64,000 nt of DNA, from assembly GCA_050633645.1 (NCBI GenBank), contig JBOEGX010000002.1, positions 310,001 to 374,000 of the forward strand, given 5' to 3'. Numbering within the stretch: position 1 is the first letter of the stretch; each line of letters starts with the position of its first letter. The DNA is from UBA1672 sp050633645 (GTDB taxonomy: Bacteria; Pseudomonadota; Alphaproteobacteria; Micavibrionales; Micavibrionaceae). The notes beneath the pieces are model-generated. The model saw nothing but the letters and a program-made list of their open reading frames with translations, was not told the DNA's origin and searched no databases. This document shows, piece by piece, positions 17,828-25,577 of the stretch. A program made the position numbers and the translations under genes.

Positions 17828-18028
17828 ATGGTCAAAAAACAATTACCAAAAAAAGAAAAATCAAAATCCGAAATATCCGACAAAACCAAGGGCGCGCTTT
17901 TCCTGGCCATAAGCTTCGCGGCGCTTATATCCGTTTGCTTTATAATGTATATGCGTTTTGACAAATCTGGTCATTTCAACGAAAAAGTCATCATTATCAA
18001 AAAAGAAAGTACGGAAAAGCAAAAATAA
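17828..18028 (+). CDS. Small single-pass membrane protein upstream of mutM
   Basis: The 66-residue protein has a lysine-rich cytoplasmic start (MVKKQLPKKEKSKSE), one membrane helix (GALFLAISFAALISVCFIMYM) and a charged tail. Its stop codon is immediately followed by the mutM ATG (0-base spacing), so the two are probably translationally coupled. The positive-inside pattern and codon use support a real gene. No family is recognised. Confidence 0.55.
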   Translation: MVKKQLPKKEKSKSEISDKTKGALFLAISFAALISVCFIMYMRFDKSGHFNEKVIIIKKESTEKQK

Positions 18029-18856
18029 ATGCCCGAACTCCCCGAAGTTGAAACAATCCGCCGTGGCATGGAAAACGCTATGCTCGGAAAAACATTCAAA
18101 GCCATTCAAATAAGACGCCACGACCTGCGCGTCCCCATCCCTAAAAATTTGGGGCAAGTCATGACAGGCCATAAATTAAACACGATATTGCGGCGCGGAA
18201 AATATATAATAGCGCACCTATCCAATGACACATATATCATCCTCCACCTCGGTATGTCAGGGCGCATCCATATCTCAAACGAAGATAAGCCGCCACTAAA
18301 ACACGACCACGTTATAATGTATATGAACGATGATACGCGCATCTCCTTCGAAGACCCGCGCCGATTCGGAATGTTCTACCTCTCCTCCACTAAAAACTGG
18401 GAGGATGAAAAACCATTTTCAAATATGGGACCAGAACCCTTAAACAAAGACTGCACAGGCAATATATTATTTAATCGCCTCAAAAGCAAAACCGCCCCGA
18501 TTAAATCCGCCCTTCTTGACCAACGTGTTATTGCAGGGCTCGGCAATATATATGTCTGCGAAGCCCTATACCGCGCAAATATACACCCACAAAAACCATG
18601 TTCACAAATATCACATGAAAAAATTAATGCCCTCATGCCACATATAAAAGACATCTTAAACGAAGCCATAAAATCAGGCGGCAGCTCCCTAAAGGATTAT
18701 AAACACACAGATGGCTCGCTCGGATATTTCCAACACGGCTTCAAAGTCTATGATCAGGAAAACCAAAAATGCCAAAACAAGGCCTGCAATGAAAATATTG
18801 TGCGTATCACCCAATCAGGTCGATCAACCTTCTTTTGCCCAAATTGCCAAACATGA
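18029..18856 (+). CDS. mutM: Formamidopyrimidine-DNA glycosylase (Fpg)
   Basis: MutM excises 8-oxoguanine and other oxidised purines and nicks the abasic site by beta-delta elimination. The N terminus PELPEVETIRRGM provides the catalytic proline and glutamate after Met removal. LRRGKYIIAHL includes the conserved lysine. The helix-two-turn-helix motif is around residues 165-180 (LLDQRVIAGLGNIYVCEAL). The C terminus is a zinc finger with C-x4-C (CQNKAC) and CPNC. Length (275) is normal. A start other than 18029 would not preserve the essential N-terminal Pro. It is followed by a small exported protein gene after 13 bases. Confidence 0.98.
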   Translation: MPELPEVETIRRGMENAMLGKTFKAIQIRRHDLRVPIPKNLGQVMTGHKLNTILRRGKYIIAHLSNDTYIILHLGMSGRIHISNEDKPPLKHDHVIMYMNDDTRISFEDPRRFGMFYLSSTKNWEDEKPFSNMGPEPLNKDCTGNILFNRLKSKTAPIKSALLDQRVIAGLGNIYVCEALYRANIHPQKPCSQISHEKINALMPHIKDILNEAIKSGGSSLKDYKHTDGSLGYFQHGFKVYDQENQKCQNKACNENIVRITQSGRSTFFCPNCQT

Positions 18857-18869
18857 TAGAGTAAGAATC

Positions 18870-19241
18870 ATGAAAAATCTTTTGCGCCTGATAATATTAA
18901 CCATCTGCCTCATCTCTCCATCCATGACGCATGCCCAAAATCATGACCAACAATTCTTCTCCACCCTGCAAGACATTCCATTAATGAAAGGCCTCACTGA
19001 AATAGAAGAGCACGCAACATCTTTTGATAAACCAGGCGGCCGAATTATTCAGGCCTATGCCATAATAAAAAATTATAACGAAGAAGATGTCATGACATAT
19101 TATAATGCAACCCTGCCGCAATTCGGATGGGGAAAATCCAAACAGGGGCATTACTATAGAAACGGTGAGATCCTCAAATTATCATTCGAAAAAAACAATA
19201 ATACTCATATTCTGAAAATAATGATCAGCCCATCTCTATAA
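18870..19241 (+). CDS. Small exported protein of unknown function, downstream of mutM
   Basis: The 123-residue precursor has a signal peptide (LLRLIILTICLISPSMTHAQ). The compact mature domain contains LMKGLTEIEEHATSFDKPGGRII, then YYNATLPQFGWG and GEILKLSFEK. This looks like the small periplasmic family found next to mutM or ubiE genes in several alphaproteobacteria, but the function is unknown. The start at 18870 follows AGTAAGAATC and begins the signal peptide; a longer frame overlapping mutM is an artefact. Confidence 0.65.
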   Translation: MKNLLRLIILTICLISPSMTHAQNHDQQFFSTLQDIPLMKGLTEIEEHATSFDKPGGRIIQAYAIIKNYNEEDVMTYYNATLPQFGWGKSKQGHYYRNGEILKLSFEKNNNTHILKIMISPSL

Positions 19242-19299
19242 ATCCAAGTGATTCGTTTTGTAATTTCAAAAAATGATTCGTAAAAAATGAATGAATCTC

Positions 19300-19329
19300 T
19301 TGACAAGTACGGTACTAGAAGCGTATTAC
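19300..19329 (+). promoter_or_regulatory. Promoter upstream of rpsT
   Basis: TTGACA at 19300-19305 is separated by 18 bases from TATTAC at 19324-19329. It leaves a leader of roughly 145 bases before the S20 start, where translational autoregulation is known in other bacteria. Confidence 0.55.
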
Positions 19330-19482
19330 TCTCCGAAATCTTGAAAAAGATTATTAGTATTTTGCAGTTTTGAAATTCACGACTGCTTCAGAATGAGACA
19401 CATAAGAATATAATCCTGTGGAAAATTCTGGGTATAATATTTGGATAAACAAAAGAACTTAAAGAATTGAAAAGGTTTACAA

Positions 19483-19746
19483 ATGGCTAATCATGCTTCC
19501 GCAAAAAAACGTACTCGTCGCAACGAAAGACGCGCTGTAATCAACACTACACGCCGTAGTCGTATTCGTACGTTCATTAAAAAAATTGAAACCGCCATTT
19601 CAACAGGTGATGCTACAGCCGCAAAAGAAGCGCTAAGAGTGGCCCAGCCTGAGATACACAAAGGTGTATCAAAGGGCATTTTGCACAAAAACACTGCCGC
19701 GCGTAAGTTGTCACGCCTCAGTGCACGCATCAAAGCTCTCTCTTAA
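19483..19746 (+). CDS. rpsT: 30S ribosomal protein S20
   Basis: The 87-residue, very basic protein begins MANHASAKKRTRRNERRAVIN. It shows the S20 three-helix plan, with RSRIRTFIKKIETAI, then KGVSKGILHKNTAARKLSRLSARI. It binds 16S rRNA early in 30S assembly. It is single, preceded by a consensus promoter, and followed by a hairpin. The rpsT-dnaA order is common in alphaproteobacteria. Confidence 0.98.
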   Translation: MANHASAKKRTRRNERRAVINTTRRSRIRTFIKKIETAISTGDATAAKEALRVAQPEIHKGVSKGILHKNTAARKLSRLSARIKALS

Positions 19747-19802
19747 AAAGAGCCCCGTATTCCCGATAACGGAATCCCATAACCACCTGATAAAATTAAT
19801 AA

Positions 19803-19830
19803 ATCTCCGCTCTCTCATGAGGTCGGAGAT
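19803..19830 (+). terminator. Hairpin after rpsT
   Basis: ATCTCCG at 19803-19809 pairs with CGGAGAT at 19824-19830, with an inner CTCATGAG. It lies about 57 bases past the rpsT stop. The following AAAACTAC has no T-run, so termination efficiency is doubtful. Confidence 0.4.
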
Positions 19831-19924
19831 AAAACTACTTGAAATTGTTTTTTTTTGAACGAATATTTCTTTTTTCAAAATTCATGATTTGTTCTTATTG
19901 CTTGTTGGTAATTTTTTAGTGTAG

Positions 19925-20230
19925 TCTCTCTTCATCGCCAAGACATAAATGAAAACGAATTTTTTACGTCTGCGGTTCATTCATACTATTTGAAGCGAGC
20001 ACAATTACGCACGTTTTCTTGGGTAAGGTTATAACGAGTATATAACCATTAGGGGATGACCACTTAATAATAATAGCTGCCCGAATCGGCATCCTATATT
20101 TAAGCGGTCTCAAAACTATAAAATACCAGACTGAATAAATGTAAGCATTGAAACATATGCTTGCAAGTGGCTTTTTATGGCCAAAACTCAGAATAAAAAA
20201 TTACTAAGGCGTTGATTTAGAAGTATTTTA
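19925..20230 (+). other. Structured non-coding region before dnaA
   Basis: The 520-base gap from rpsT to dnaA has no credible gene. Several hairpins are visible: GGTTATA (20027-20033) with TATAACC (20041-20047), TGCC with GGCA near 20080, and AAGCAT with ATGCTT near 20143-20162. A TGGC/GCCA pair lies further down, near 20167. It may be a long dnaA leader, a small RNA or both. Clear DnaA boxes (TTATCCACA or complement) are absent. Confidence 0.4.
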
Positions 20231-20268
20231 ATTTTAACTACAACTGTAAAAGAAAAGTGGAGAAAAAA

Positions 20269-21702
20269 ATGTCCGAAATTGCCGGTAAAACTGCATCACA
20301 AATGAAAATGAACAAAGAAAGCTTGGAAGACACTCCACTAGAACCAACACCGGAAATCCAAACCCTTTGGAACAGCGTTCATAATGAGATGCGAAAGGAA
20401 TTTGGCGAAGCCGTATTCCGCAGCTGGCTAAAACCACTTGTTCTTCGTGCCTATTATCACGGCACAATGGAAGTTTCTGTTCCGACACGTTTTATGCGTG
20501 ACTGGATTCAAACACATTATTCTGGTCGCATTTCTGAAATGTGCATCGAGCAAAACGCCGATATTCGCCGCGTTCAAATTGTCGTAGTACAAAACGCAAT
20601 TATTGATGACAATGTTGAATTCTCACAAACATCAATAAATAGTGACCGCCCTGCTGAATTAAAATCTGCAATTTCCGAAATTTCATCTCCATTGGATCAA
20701 CGCTTTACATTCGACAGCTTTATCGTGGGCAAGCCAAATGCATTGGCACATGCCGCCGCCCGCCGCGTCGTAGAAAGCGCAAGCGTTCCCTTCAACCCAC
20801 TTTTCATTTACGGCGGTGTTGGTCTTGGTAAAACCCACCTTATGCATGCAATTGCGCATGCAACAGCAGAAAGCTTCCCGGAAAAAACAGTCATGTATCT
20901 CTCGGCCGAAAAATTCATGTACCAATTCGTGAAGGCTCTGCGCGCCAATGACACCATGAATTTCAAGGAAATGTTCCGAAGTGTCGATGTTTTAATGATT
21001 GATGACATTCAATTCATCGCAGGTAAAGAATCCACCCAAGAAGAATTCTTTCATACCTTCAATGCATTGGTTGACCAAAACAAACAAATCATCATTTCTG
21101 CAGACAAAGCACCAAGCGATTTACAAGGATTAGACGAACGCCTCCGCTCACGCCTCGCATGGGGTCTGGTCGCCGATATTCACCCATCAACTTACGAACT
21201 TCGCCTTGGAATACTCCAATCCAAACGCGAAAAACTCGGCGCAGATGTCCCAAGCAGTGTTCTTGAATTCCTCGCTCTTAAGGTCACCTCAAATATTCGT
21301 GAACTCGAAGGTGCCTTAAACCGCATCGTCGCCCATGCCGATGTTTCAAAGCAAGTCATCACACTTGAATCAACACAGGAAGTTTTACAAGATCTTCTTC
21401 GTGCCCATGATCGCCGCATCACAATCGATGAGATCCAACGCAAAGTGGCTGAACATTATAACCTACGCCTAACAGACATGCATTCCGCTCGCCGCGCTCG
21501 TAATGTTGCCCGTCCGCGCCAAGTTGCAATGTACCTATCCAAACTTCTAACGGCGCGTTCATTGCCTGAAATTGGTCGTAAATTCGGCGGACGTGACCAC
21601 ACAACTGTGATGCATGCCATCCGCAAAGTAGAAGAGCTTATGGGTGATGATGCACAAATAGCACAAGACGTAGAAGTTGTTCGCCGCGCCCTGACTGGCT
21701 GA
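20269..21702 (+). CDS. dnaA: Chromosomal replication initiator DnaA
   Basis: The 477-residue protein has domain I (TLWNSVHNEMRKEFGEAVFRSWLKPL), a short linker, the AAA+ domain and domain IV. The AAA+ domain shows Walker A GGVGLGKTHLM, Walker B LMIDDIQFIAGK, and the arginine-rich LDERLRSRLAWGL segment. Domain IV has the DNA-binding signature GGRDHTTVMHAIRK. DnaA-ATP unwinds the origin. The ATG at 20269 is preferred over the GTG at 20257 because GGAG lies 6-7 bases ahead of it. An intrinsic terminator follows the gene, so it is not co-transcribed with dnaN, which lies 6.6 kb further on. Confidence 0.98.
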   Translation: MSEIAGKTASQMKMNKESLEDTPLEPTPEIQTLWNSVHNEMRKEFGEAVFRSWLKPLVLRAYYHGTMEVSVPTRFMRDWIQTHYSGRISEMCIEQNADIRRVQIVVVQNAIIDDNVEFSQTSINSDRPAELKSAISEISSPLDQRFTFDSFIVGKPNALAHAAARRVVESASVPFNPLFIYGGVGLGKTHLMHAIAHATAESFPEKTVMYLSAEKFMYQFVKALRANDTMNFKEMFRSVDVLMIDDIQFIAGKESTQEEFFHTFNALVDQNKQIIISADKAPSDLQGLDERLRSRLAWGLVADIHPSTYELRLGILQSKREKLGADVPSSVLEFLALKVTSNIRELEGALNRIVAHADVSKQVITLESTQEVLQDLLRAHDRRITIDEIQRKVAEHYNLRLTDMHSARRARNVARPRQVAMYLSKLLTARSLPEIGRKFGGRDHTTVMHAIRKVEELMGDDAQIAQDVEVVRRALTG

Positions 21703-21729
21703 TACAACCAAAACACAGCAAATAAATTC

Positions 21730-21761
21730 AAAGGCGATCCAAAAAACGGTTCGCCTTTTTT
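21730..21761 (+). terminator. Rho-independent terminator of dnaA
   Basis: AAAGGCGATCC (from 21730) pairs with GGTTCGCCTTT (21748-21758), one mismatch, followed by a T-run. It lies 27 bases after the dnaA stop. Confidence 0.85.
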
Positions 21762-21785
21762 ATTTTTCAGAATATCGTCTTTGAC

Positions 21786-21862
21786 TTTGTTTTGTGACAA
21801 AGCGCAAGCGACGCAGCGTAGAAACCGACATAAGGAGCGCAGCAACACTGTCACAAAATAAA
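21786..21862. repeat. Palindromic element copy A
   Basis: The outer arms TTTGTTTTGTGACA (21786-21799) and TGTCACAAAATAAA (21849-21862) form 14 pairs with one wobble. The 49-base core contains AAGCGACG, AGCGTAGAA and GGAGCGCAGCAAC. The core aligns with copies at 53510-53582 and 61403-61505, whose arms differ in sequence. Core segment GCGC is self-complementary across the element, matching helices in the other copies. The element lies between the dnaA terminator and the terminator of the convergent His-rich gene. Confidence 0.7.
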
Positions 21863-21882
21863 TGCAATGGCTTTATCTGCAT

Positions 21883-21927
21883 AAAAAAAAATCCCCCCGA
21901 TTCGTGTGTGGGGAGATCTGGGGGGAT
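21883..21927 (-). terminator. Rho-independent terminator of the His-rich exported protein gene
   Basis: Read on the minus strand, ATCCCCCC (complement at 21920-21927) pairs with GGGGGGAT (complement at 21891-21898) and is followed by a run of nine T. It is 26 bases after that gene's stop. Confidence 0.85.
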
Positions 21928-21952
21928 AAAGTATGCGGGGGGAATCGGCGTC

Positions 21953-22381
21953 TTATTGCACCGTTAAAAGGTAGAGTATTTGCGCTAATGAATCTTTTTG
22001 GGAATCATGACCATGGTGCTTATTATTGTGCCGCCCTCGATCATCGCTTTTCTTATGACTAAACTCCTTAACACCGTTACGATAACCCTTCACATATGCT
22101 TGGCTTTTATTGCGGGTACTAAAATACGCTAAACGCTTTCTATGATACGGTGAATGCGCCTGCTTATAATCATATATAGCCTGATGATATCCTTGCTTGT
22201 AAACATTTCGATGCCCATAATTCGCCTTTTTATGATGACCAGGTCCTTTAAATTTATCCTGATTATAGTGCTTTTGATAATGCCCCTTATCACGATAATT
22301 ATAATTATGAGCACTGGCGGGGCTAAGCATAGGAAATACGCAAATCGCGGATAGAGCCGCCGTTAAAAATAGTTTTTTCAT
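21953..22381 (-). CDS. Small exported histidine/tyrosine-rich protein
   Basis: The 142-residue precursor has a clear signal peptide (LFLTAALSAICVFPMLSPASA). The mature part is highly enriched in H, Y, K and N (HNYNYRDKGHYQKHYNQDKF, HHKKANYGHRN, and DDRGRHNNKHHGHDSQ). The composition suggests metal binding or an unstructured, basic envelope protein. I do not recognise a family. It has its own strong terminator and is divergent from bioB. Low-complexity bias means that homology searches would be unreliable. Confidence 0.65.
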   Translation of the reverse strand: MKKLFLTAALSAICVFPMLSPASAHNYNYRDKGHYQKHYNQDKFKGPGHHKKANYGHRNVYKQGYHQAIYDYKQAHSPYHRKRLAYFSTRNKSQAYVKGYRNGVKEFSHKKSDDRGRHNNKHHGHDSQKDSLAQILYLLTVQ

Positions 22382-22501
22382 GTACTTGTCTTTCTCTTTT
22401 TCTAAAAGATGTTATTACCCTTCATACGGGACACGAAAAAAAAGCCTTCGGAAATTTCTTATTATGTTGACCAACAAGCTGGTTCATCCTAATTTACGCT
22501 C

Positions 22502-23482
22502 ATGAGTAAGATACAAGAAAATAAGAGCCATACGCTCAACGAAGTTGCCTCGCTATATAACCGTCCATTACTGGATTTGGTTTATGAAGCCGCAGGAGTT
22601 CACCGCGCCAACCACAGCGCCAATGAAATGCAAATGTGCACATTGCTTTCAATTAAAACGGGCGGCTGTAGCGAAGATTGCGGATACTGTTCACAATCCA
22701 TCCATAACGATGCGGAGCTTGAAAAAGAAATCCTAATGAAAACCGATGACGTTTTGGATCAAGCGCGCAAAGCCAAAGAAAGCGGATCAACCCGTTTTTG
22801 TATGGGCGCCGCATGGCCGAAAGTTTTAGACGGTCGTGCATTTGATCGCGTCTGCGACATGGTAAAGGGCGTCTCCGATATGGGGATGGAGGCATGCTGC
22901 ACCCTTGGTATGCTCACCGAAGATCAAGCCGTAAAATTAAAAGATGCTGGCCTCACCGCCTATAACCACAATCTCGACACATCCCGCGAATTCTATGACA
23001 AGGTCATAACAACGCGCAATTACGATGACCGCCTCGATACATTAAAGAACGTCGCAAAGGCCGGAATTAGTGCATGTTGCGGTGGTATATTGGGATTAGG
23101 TGAAACGGAAAAAGACCGTATTTCTTTGCTTCACACCCTATCAAACCTTAATCCGCAACCCGAATCCGTTCCTATCAATATGCTCGTACCCGTTGAAGGA
23201 ACACCGATGGAAAACAACAAGATGCTCGACATTTTCGAATGGATTCGGTGCATCGCCGTTGCCCGTATTTTAATGCCAAAGGCAATGGTGCGTTTATCAG
23301 CGGGACGCTTAACAATCTCCAAAGAAGCGCAAGCCATGGCCTTTATGGCAGGTGCGAACGCTATCTTCACAGGTGAAAAACTTCTGACAACACCAAATCC
23401 TGAAAAAGATGCCGATTACGGCCTGTTAAATGAGCTCGGCATAAAACCCCGCGCACCATTTAAGGAAGACCAAGCCGCGTAA
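22502..23482 (+). CDS. bioB: Biotin synthase
   Basis: BioB is the radical-SAM enzyme that inserts sulfur into dethiobiotin, the last step of biotin synthesis. The radical-SAM cluster motif is CSEDCGYC (about residues 58-65). The protein then shows CMGAAWP, GMEACCTLGML, YNHNLDTS and GGILGLGET, in standard order and length (326). It starts the plus-strand biotin group bioB, lipoprotein, bioF, bioD, bioA. A small inverted repeat, TGACCA (22468-22473) with TGGTTCA (22480-22486), sits 15 bases before the start. It could be an operator, but it matches neither the BioR nor BirA consensus well. Confidence 0.98.
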   Translation: MSKIQENKSHTLNEVASLYNRPLLDLVYEAAGVHRANHSANEMQMCTLLSIKTGGCSEDCGYCSQSIHNDAELEKEILMKTDDVLDQARKAKESGSTRFCMGAAWPKVLDGRAFDRVCDMVKGVSDMGMEACCTLGMLTEDQAVKLKDAGLTAYNHNLDTSREFYDKVITTRNYDDRLDTLKNVAKAGISACCGGILGLGETEKDRISLLHTLSNLNPQPESVPINMLVPVEGTPMENNKMLDIFEWIRCIAVARILMPKAMVRLSAGRLTISKEAQAMAFMAGANAIFTGEKLLTTPNPEKDADYGLLNELGIKPRAPFKEDQAA

Positions 23483-23507
23483 ACCAAGATAAAGCAGGAA
23501 AGAAACA

Positions 23508-23795
23508 ATGCGCACTTCCCTATTATGCTTTTCCGTTCTAACTTTATCCGCCTGCACAGGCGTAAAAGAAATCGATGAAACATGGGCTTGTACCACTGGA
23601 AACATCCCCAGCGGCAAGCACTGCGCCCCCATCCCAACCGCCAGCGCCGAAGATGATAATGAATGGCACACACCAAAAAAATCAAGCAGCGGCATAAAAA
23701 AGAATCCTGCAACAATACAAAAATTGCCTGAAAAATCCGAACCCACTGAAATGTACCCAAAGGCAAAAACCCCACCAAAAACTTGGGGGAAATAG
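23508..23795 (+). CDS. Small lipoprotein inside the biotin operon
   Basis: The 95-residue product has a lipobox (VLTLSAC, cleavage before the Cys at residue 16). It also has a conserved-looking cysteine segment (TWACTTGNIPSGKHCAPI) and a proline/lysine-rich tail. The two-cysteine pattern faintly recalls TraV-type lipoproteins of type IV secretion systems. A T4SS coupling module is present 15 kb away, but the similarity is too short to be reliable. It lies 25 bases after bioB and 2 bases before bioF, so it is very probably co-transcribed with them. No role in biotin synthesis is evident. Confidence 0.55.
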   Translation: MRTSLLCFSVLTLSACTGVKEIDETWACTTGNIPSGKHCAPIPTASAEDDNEWHTPKKSSSGIKKNPATIQKLPEKSEPTEMYPKAKTPPKTWGK

Positions 23796-23797
23796 AA

Positions 23798-24907
23798 GTG
23801 CCTTCATTTAAAAACACTCTAGATCAACTCGAATCCAAAAACCGCCTCCGATCATTAAATCTTCCCAATGGAATTGATTTAACCTCCAATGACTATCTCG
23901 GAATGGCAAACCACCCCGCATTACGTGAAGCCGCCATTAACGCCTTAAAGGGCGGCATAGATATCGGCGCGGCAGGTTCTAGATTATTAAGAGGCCACAC
24001 ACAATCCCATGCCGACCTCGAAAATTTCGCCGCCCATCATTTCAATTCAGGCGGCGCACTGTATTTTGCAAACGGTTTCCAAGCCAATTACGCCCTGCTC
24101 ACCACCCTGCCCAAACGCGGTGATATCGTGCTTTACGATTCCCTCGCCCATGCCAGTATGCGCGATGGCCTAAAAGCCAGCGACGCCAAAAGTTTTAAAT
24201 TCCCGCATAACGACATAAACGCGCTTGAAACCTTACTTAAAAAAAATCACACAACCGCAAAACAAATATGGATTGCAATCGAAACCATCTATTCCATGGA
24301 TGGCGATATCGCCCCGCTTAATGAAATATATACCCTCGCCGAACAATACGGCGCATATCTCATCGCCGACGAAGCTCACGCCACAGGCATTTACGGTCAG
24401 CAAGGCAAGGGCTTATGTTGGAACATCATCCAAAAACACGGTTATGACCACCTCATCACCCTGCACACTTGTGGAAAAGCCATCGGCGTTGCTGGCGGGT
24501 TGGTATGCGCCTCAAAAGACATCATTGATTATCTGATCAACACCGCGCGCCCATTTATATACACTACCGCGCCCATACCCCTCCAAGCTTATCTCGTACA
24601 AAAATCACTCGAAATTCTGGCGGGTGAGGACGGCGATAAACGCCGCGATAAACTCCTCACCCTCTGCGCCAAGGGACGAAACTTGTTCGGCGGCTCAGGC
24701 ACACAAATCATCCCCATCATAATCGGCAGTGACGAAAACGCCCTAAACACCGCGCAAGCCCTACAAGGCAAAGGCTACGACATCCGCGCCATCCGTCCCC
24801 CAACCGTCCCCGAAGGAACCGCGCGTTTACGCATATCACTCAGCTCCGAAATTGAGCACACCTATCTGACCGATATCGCCAACATGCTTGAAAGCATATC
24901 GAAATAA
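23798..24907 (+). CDS. bioF: 8-amino-7-oxononanoate synthase
   Basis: BioF condenses pimeloyl-ACP (or -CoA) with alanine using PLP, the first dedicated ring-forming step of biotin synthesis. The 369-residue protein has the fold-type-I aminotransferase landmarks: TSNDYLGMANHP, GAAGSRLLRGHTQSHADLE, FANGFQANYALL, DEAHATGIYGQQGKGL and the PLP-lysine site HTCGKAIGVAGG. GTG at 23798 is chosen because GGGGGA ends 7 bases before it. An upstream TTG (23783) has no such site. It is followed after 16 bases by bioD. Confidence 0.95.
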   Translation: MPSFKNTLDQLESKNRLRSLNLPNGIDLTSNDYLGMANHPALREAAINALKGGIDIGAAGSRLLRGHTQSHADLENFAAHHFNSGGALYFANGFQANYALLTTLPKRGDIVLYDSLAHASMRDGLKASDAKSFKFPHNDINALETLLKKNHTTAKQIWIAIETIYSMDGDIAPLNEIYTLAEQYGAYLIADEAHATGIYGQQGKGLCWNIIQKHGYDHLITLHTCGKAIGVAGGLVCASKDIIDYLINTARPFIYTTAPIPLQAYLVQKSLEILAGEDGDKRRDKLLTLCAKGRNLFGGSGTQIIPIIIGSDENALNTAQALQGKGYDIRAIRPPTVPEGTARLRISLSSEIEHTYLTDIANMLESISK

Positions 24908-24923
24908 CTGCTACAACAGAGCC

Positions 24924-25577
24924 ATGAGTAATCAATTAATCATCACAGGCACAGATACAGGCATAGGAAAAACACTCTTTTCCGCCGCCCTCATGCTCGG
25001 CCTTGAGAGCGCAAATAAAAATCCGCATTATTGGAAACCTGTTCAATCAGGCATAATAGATGGCGTGGATACTAAAACAGTCCAAAAAACCACACATCTT
25101 CCCAAAGAACGGTTTTTAGCCGAAAAATATATCTTCAGCGAACCCCTCTCCCCGCATCGCGCCGCCGAGATTGACAATACCCCAATCGACATGGACGCGC
25201 TTCGCAACCCAAACAACATCCCCGAATGCGACGGAACATTAGTTATTGAAGGCGCAGGCGGCCTGATGGTTCCCTTAAGCCGTGAAAACCTGCTTATTAA
25301 TCTGTTCAAAGAATGGAACATCCCCCTCGTGCTATGCGCTCGTACAGGCCTAGGCACAATCAACCACACCCTTCTTTCACTAGAAGCCATCTGGTCACGG
25401 GGTATCCCTCTCAAAGGCATCGTCTTTATCGGCGAAGAAAACCTCGACAATATCCGCACCATCTCCGAATTTTCAAACGTTAAAATTCTGGGACACATGC
25501 CAATAATGGACAACCCCGATGATACGGAATTAAAGCTCATGTTCGGCAATAATTTCAAAGCCGAGGATTTTGTTTAA
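24924..25577 (+). CDS. bioD: Dethiobiotin synthetase
   Basis: BioD carboxylates and closes 7,8-diaminopelargonate to dethiobiotin with ATP. The 217-residue protein begins with a P-loop GTDTGIGKTLFSAAL. It then shows YWKPVQSG, the Mg/substrate segment IEGAGGLMVPLS and LVLCARTGLGTINHTLLS, all typical of BioD. The ATG at 24924 begins the conserved N terminus; a longer frame from 24888 overlaps bioF. The stop codon is directly followed by the bioA ATG, showing tight coupling. Confidence 0.97.
   Translation: MSNQLIITGTDTGIGKTLFSAALMLGLESANKNPHYWKPVQSGIIDGVDTKTVQKTTHLPKERFLAEKYIFSEPLSPHRAAEIDNTPIDMDALRNPNNIPECDGTLVIEGAGGLMVPLSRENLLINLFKEWNIPLVLCARTGLGTINHTLLSLEAIWSRGIPLKGIVFIGEENLDNIRTISEFSNVKILGHMPIMDNPDDTELKLMFGNNFKAEDFV

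Noticed and set aside
19747..20268. Chromosomal replication origin next to dnaA
   Set aside because: No cluster of DnaA boxes was found; only scattered single near-matches such as TGTGGAAAA (about 19422) and TGTGGATAT (about 57928). In many alphaproteobacteria the origin is not beside dnaA.
22382..22501. BioR or BirA operator before bioB
   Set aside because: No TTATCTATAA-type BioR site was found. TGACCA-N6-TGGTTCA is an imperfect palindrome that fits neither consensus, so it is only mentioned with bioB.
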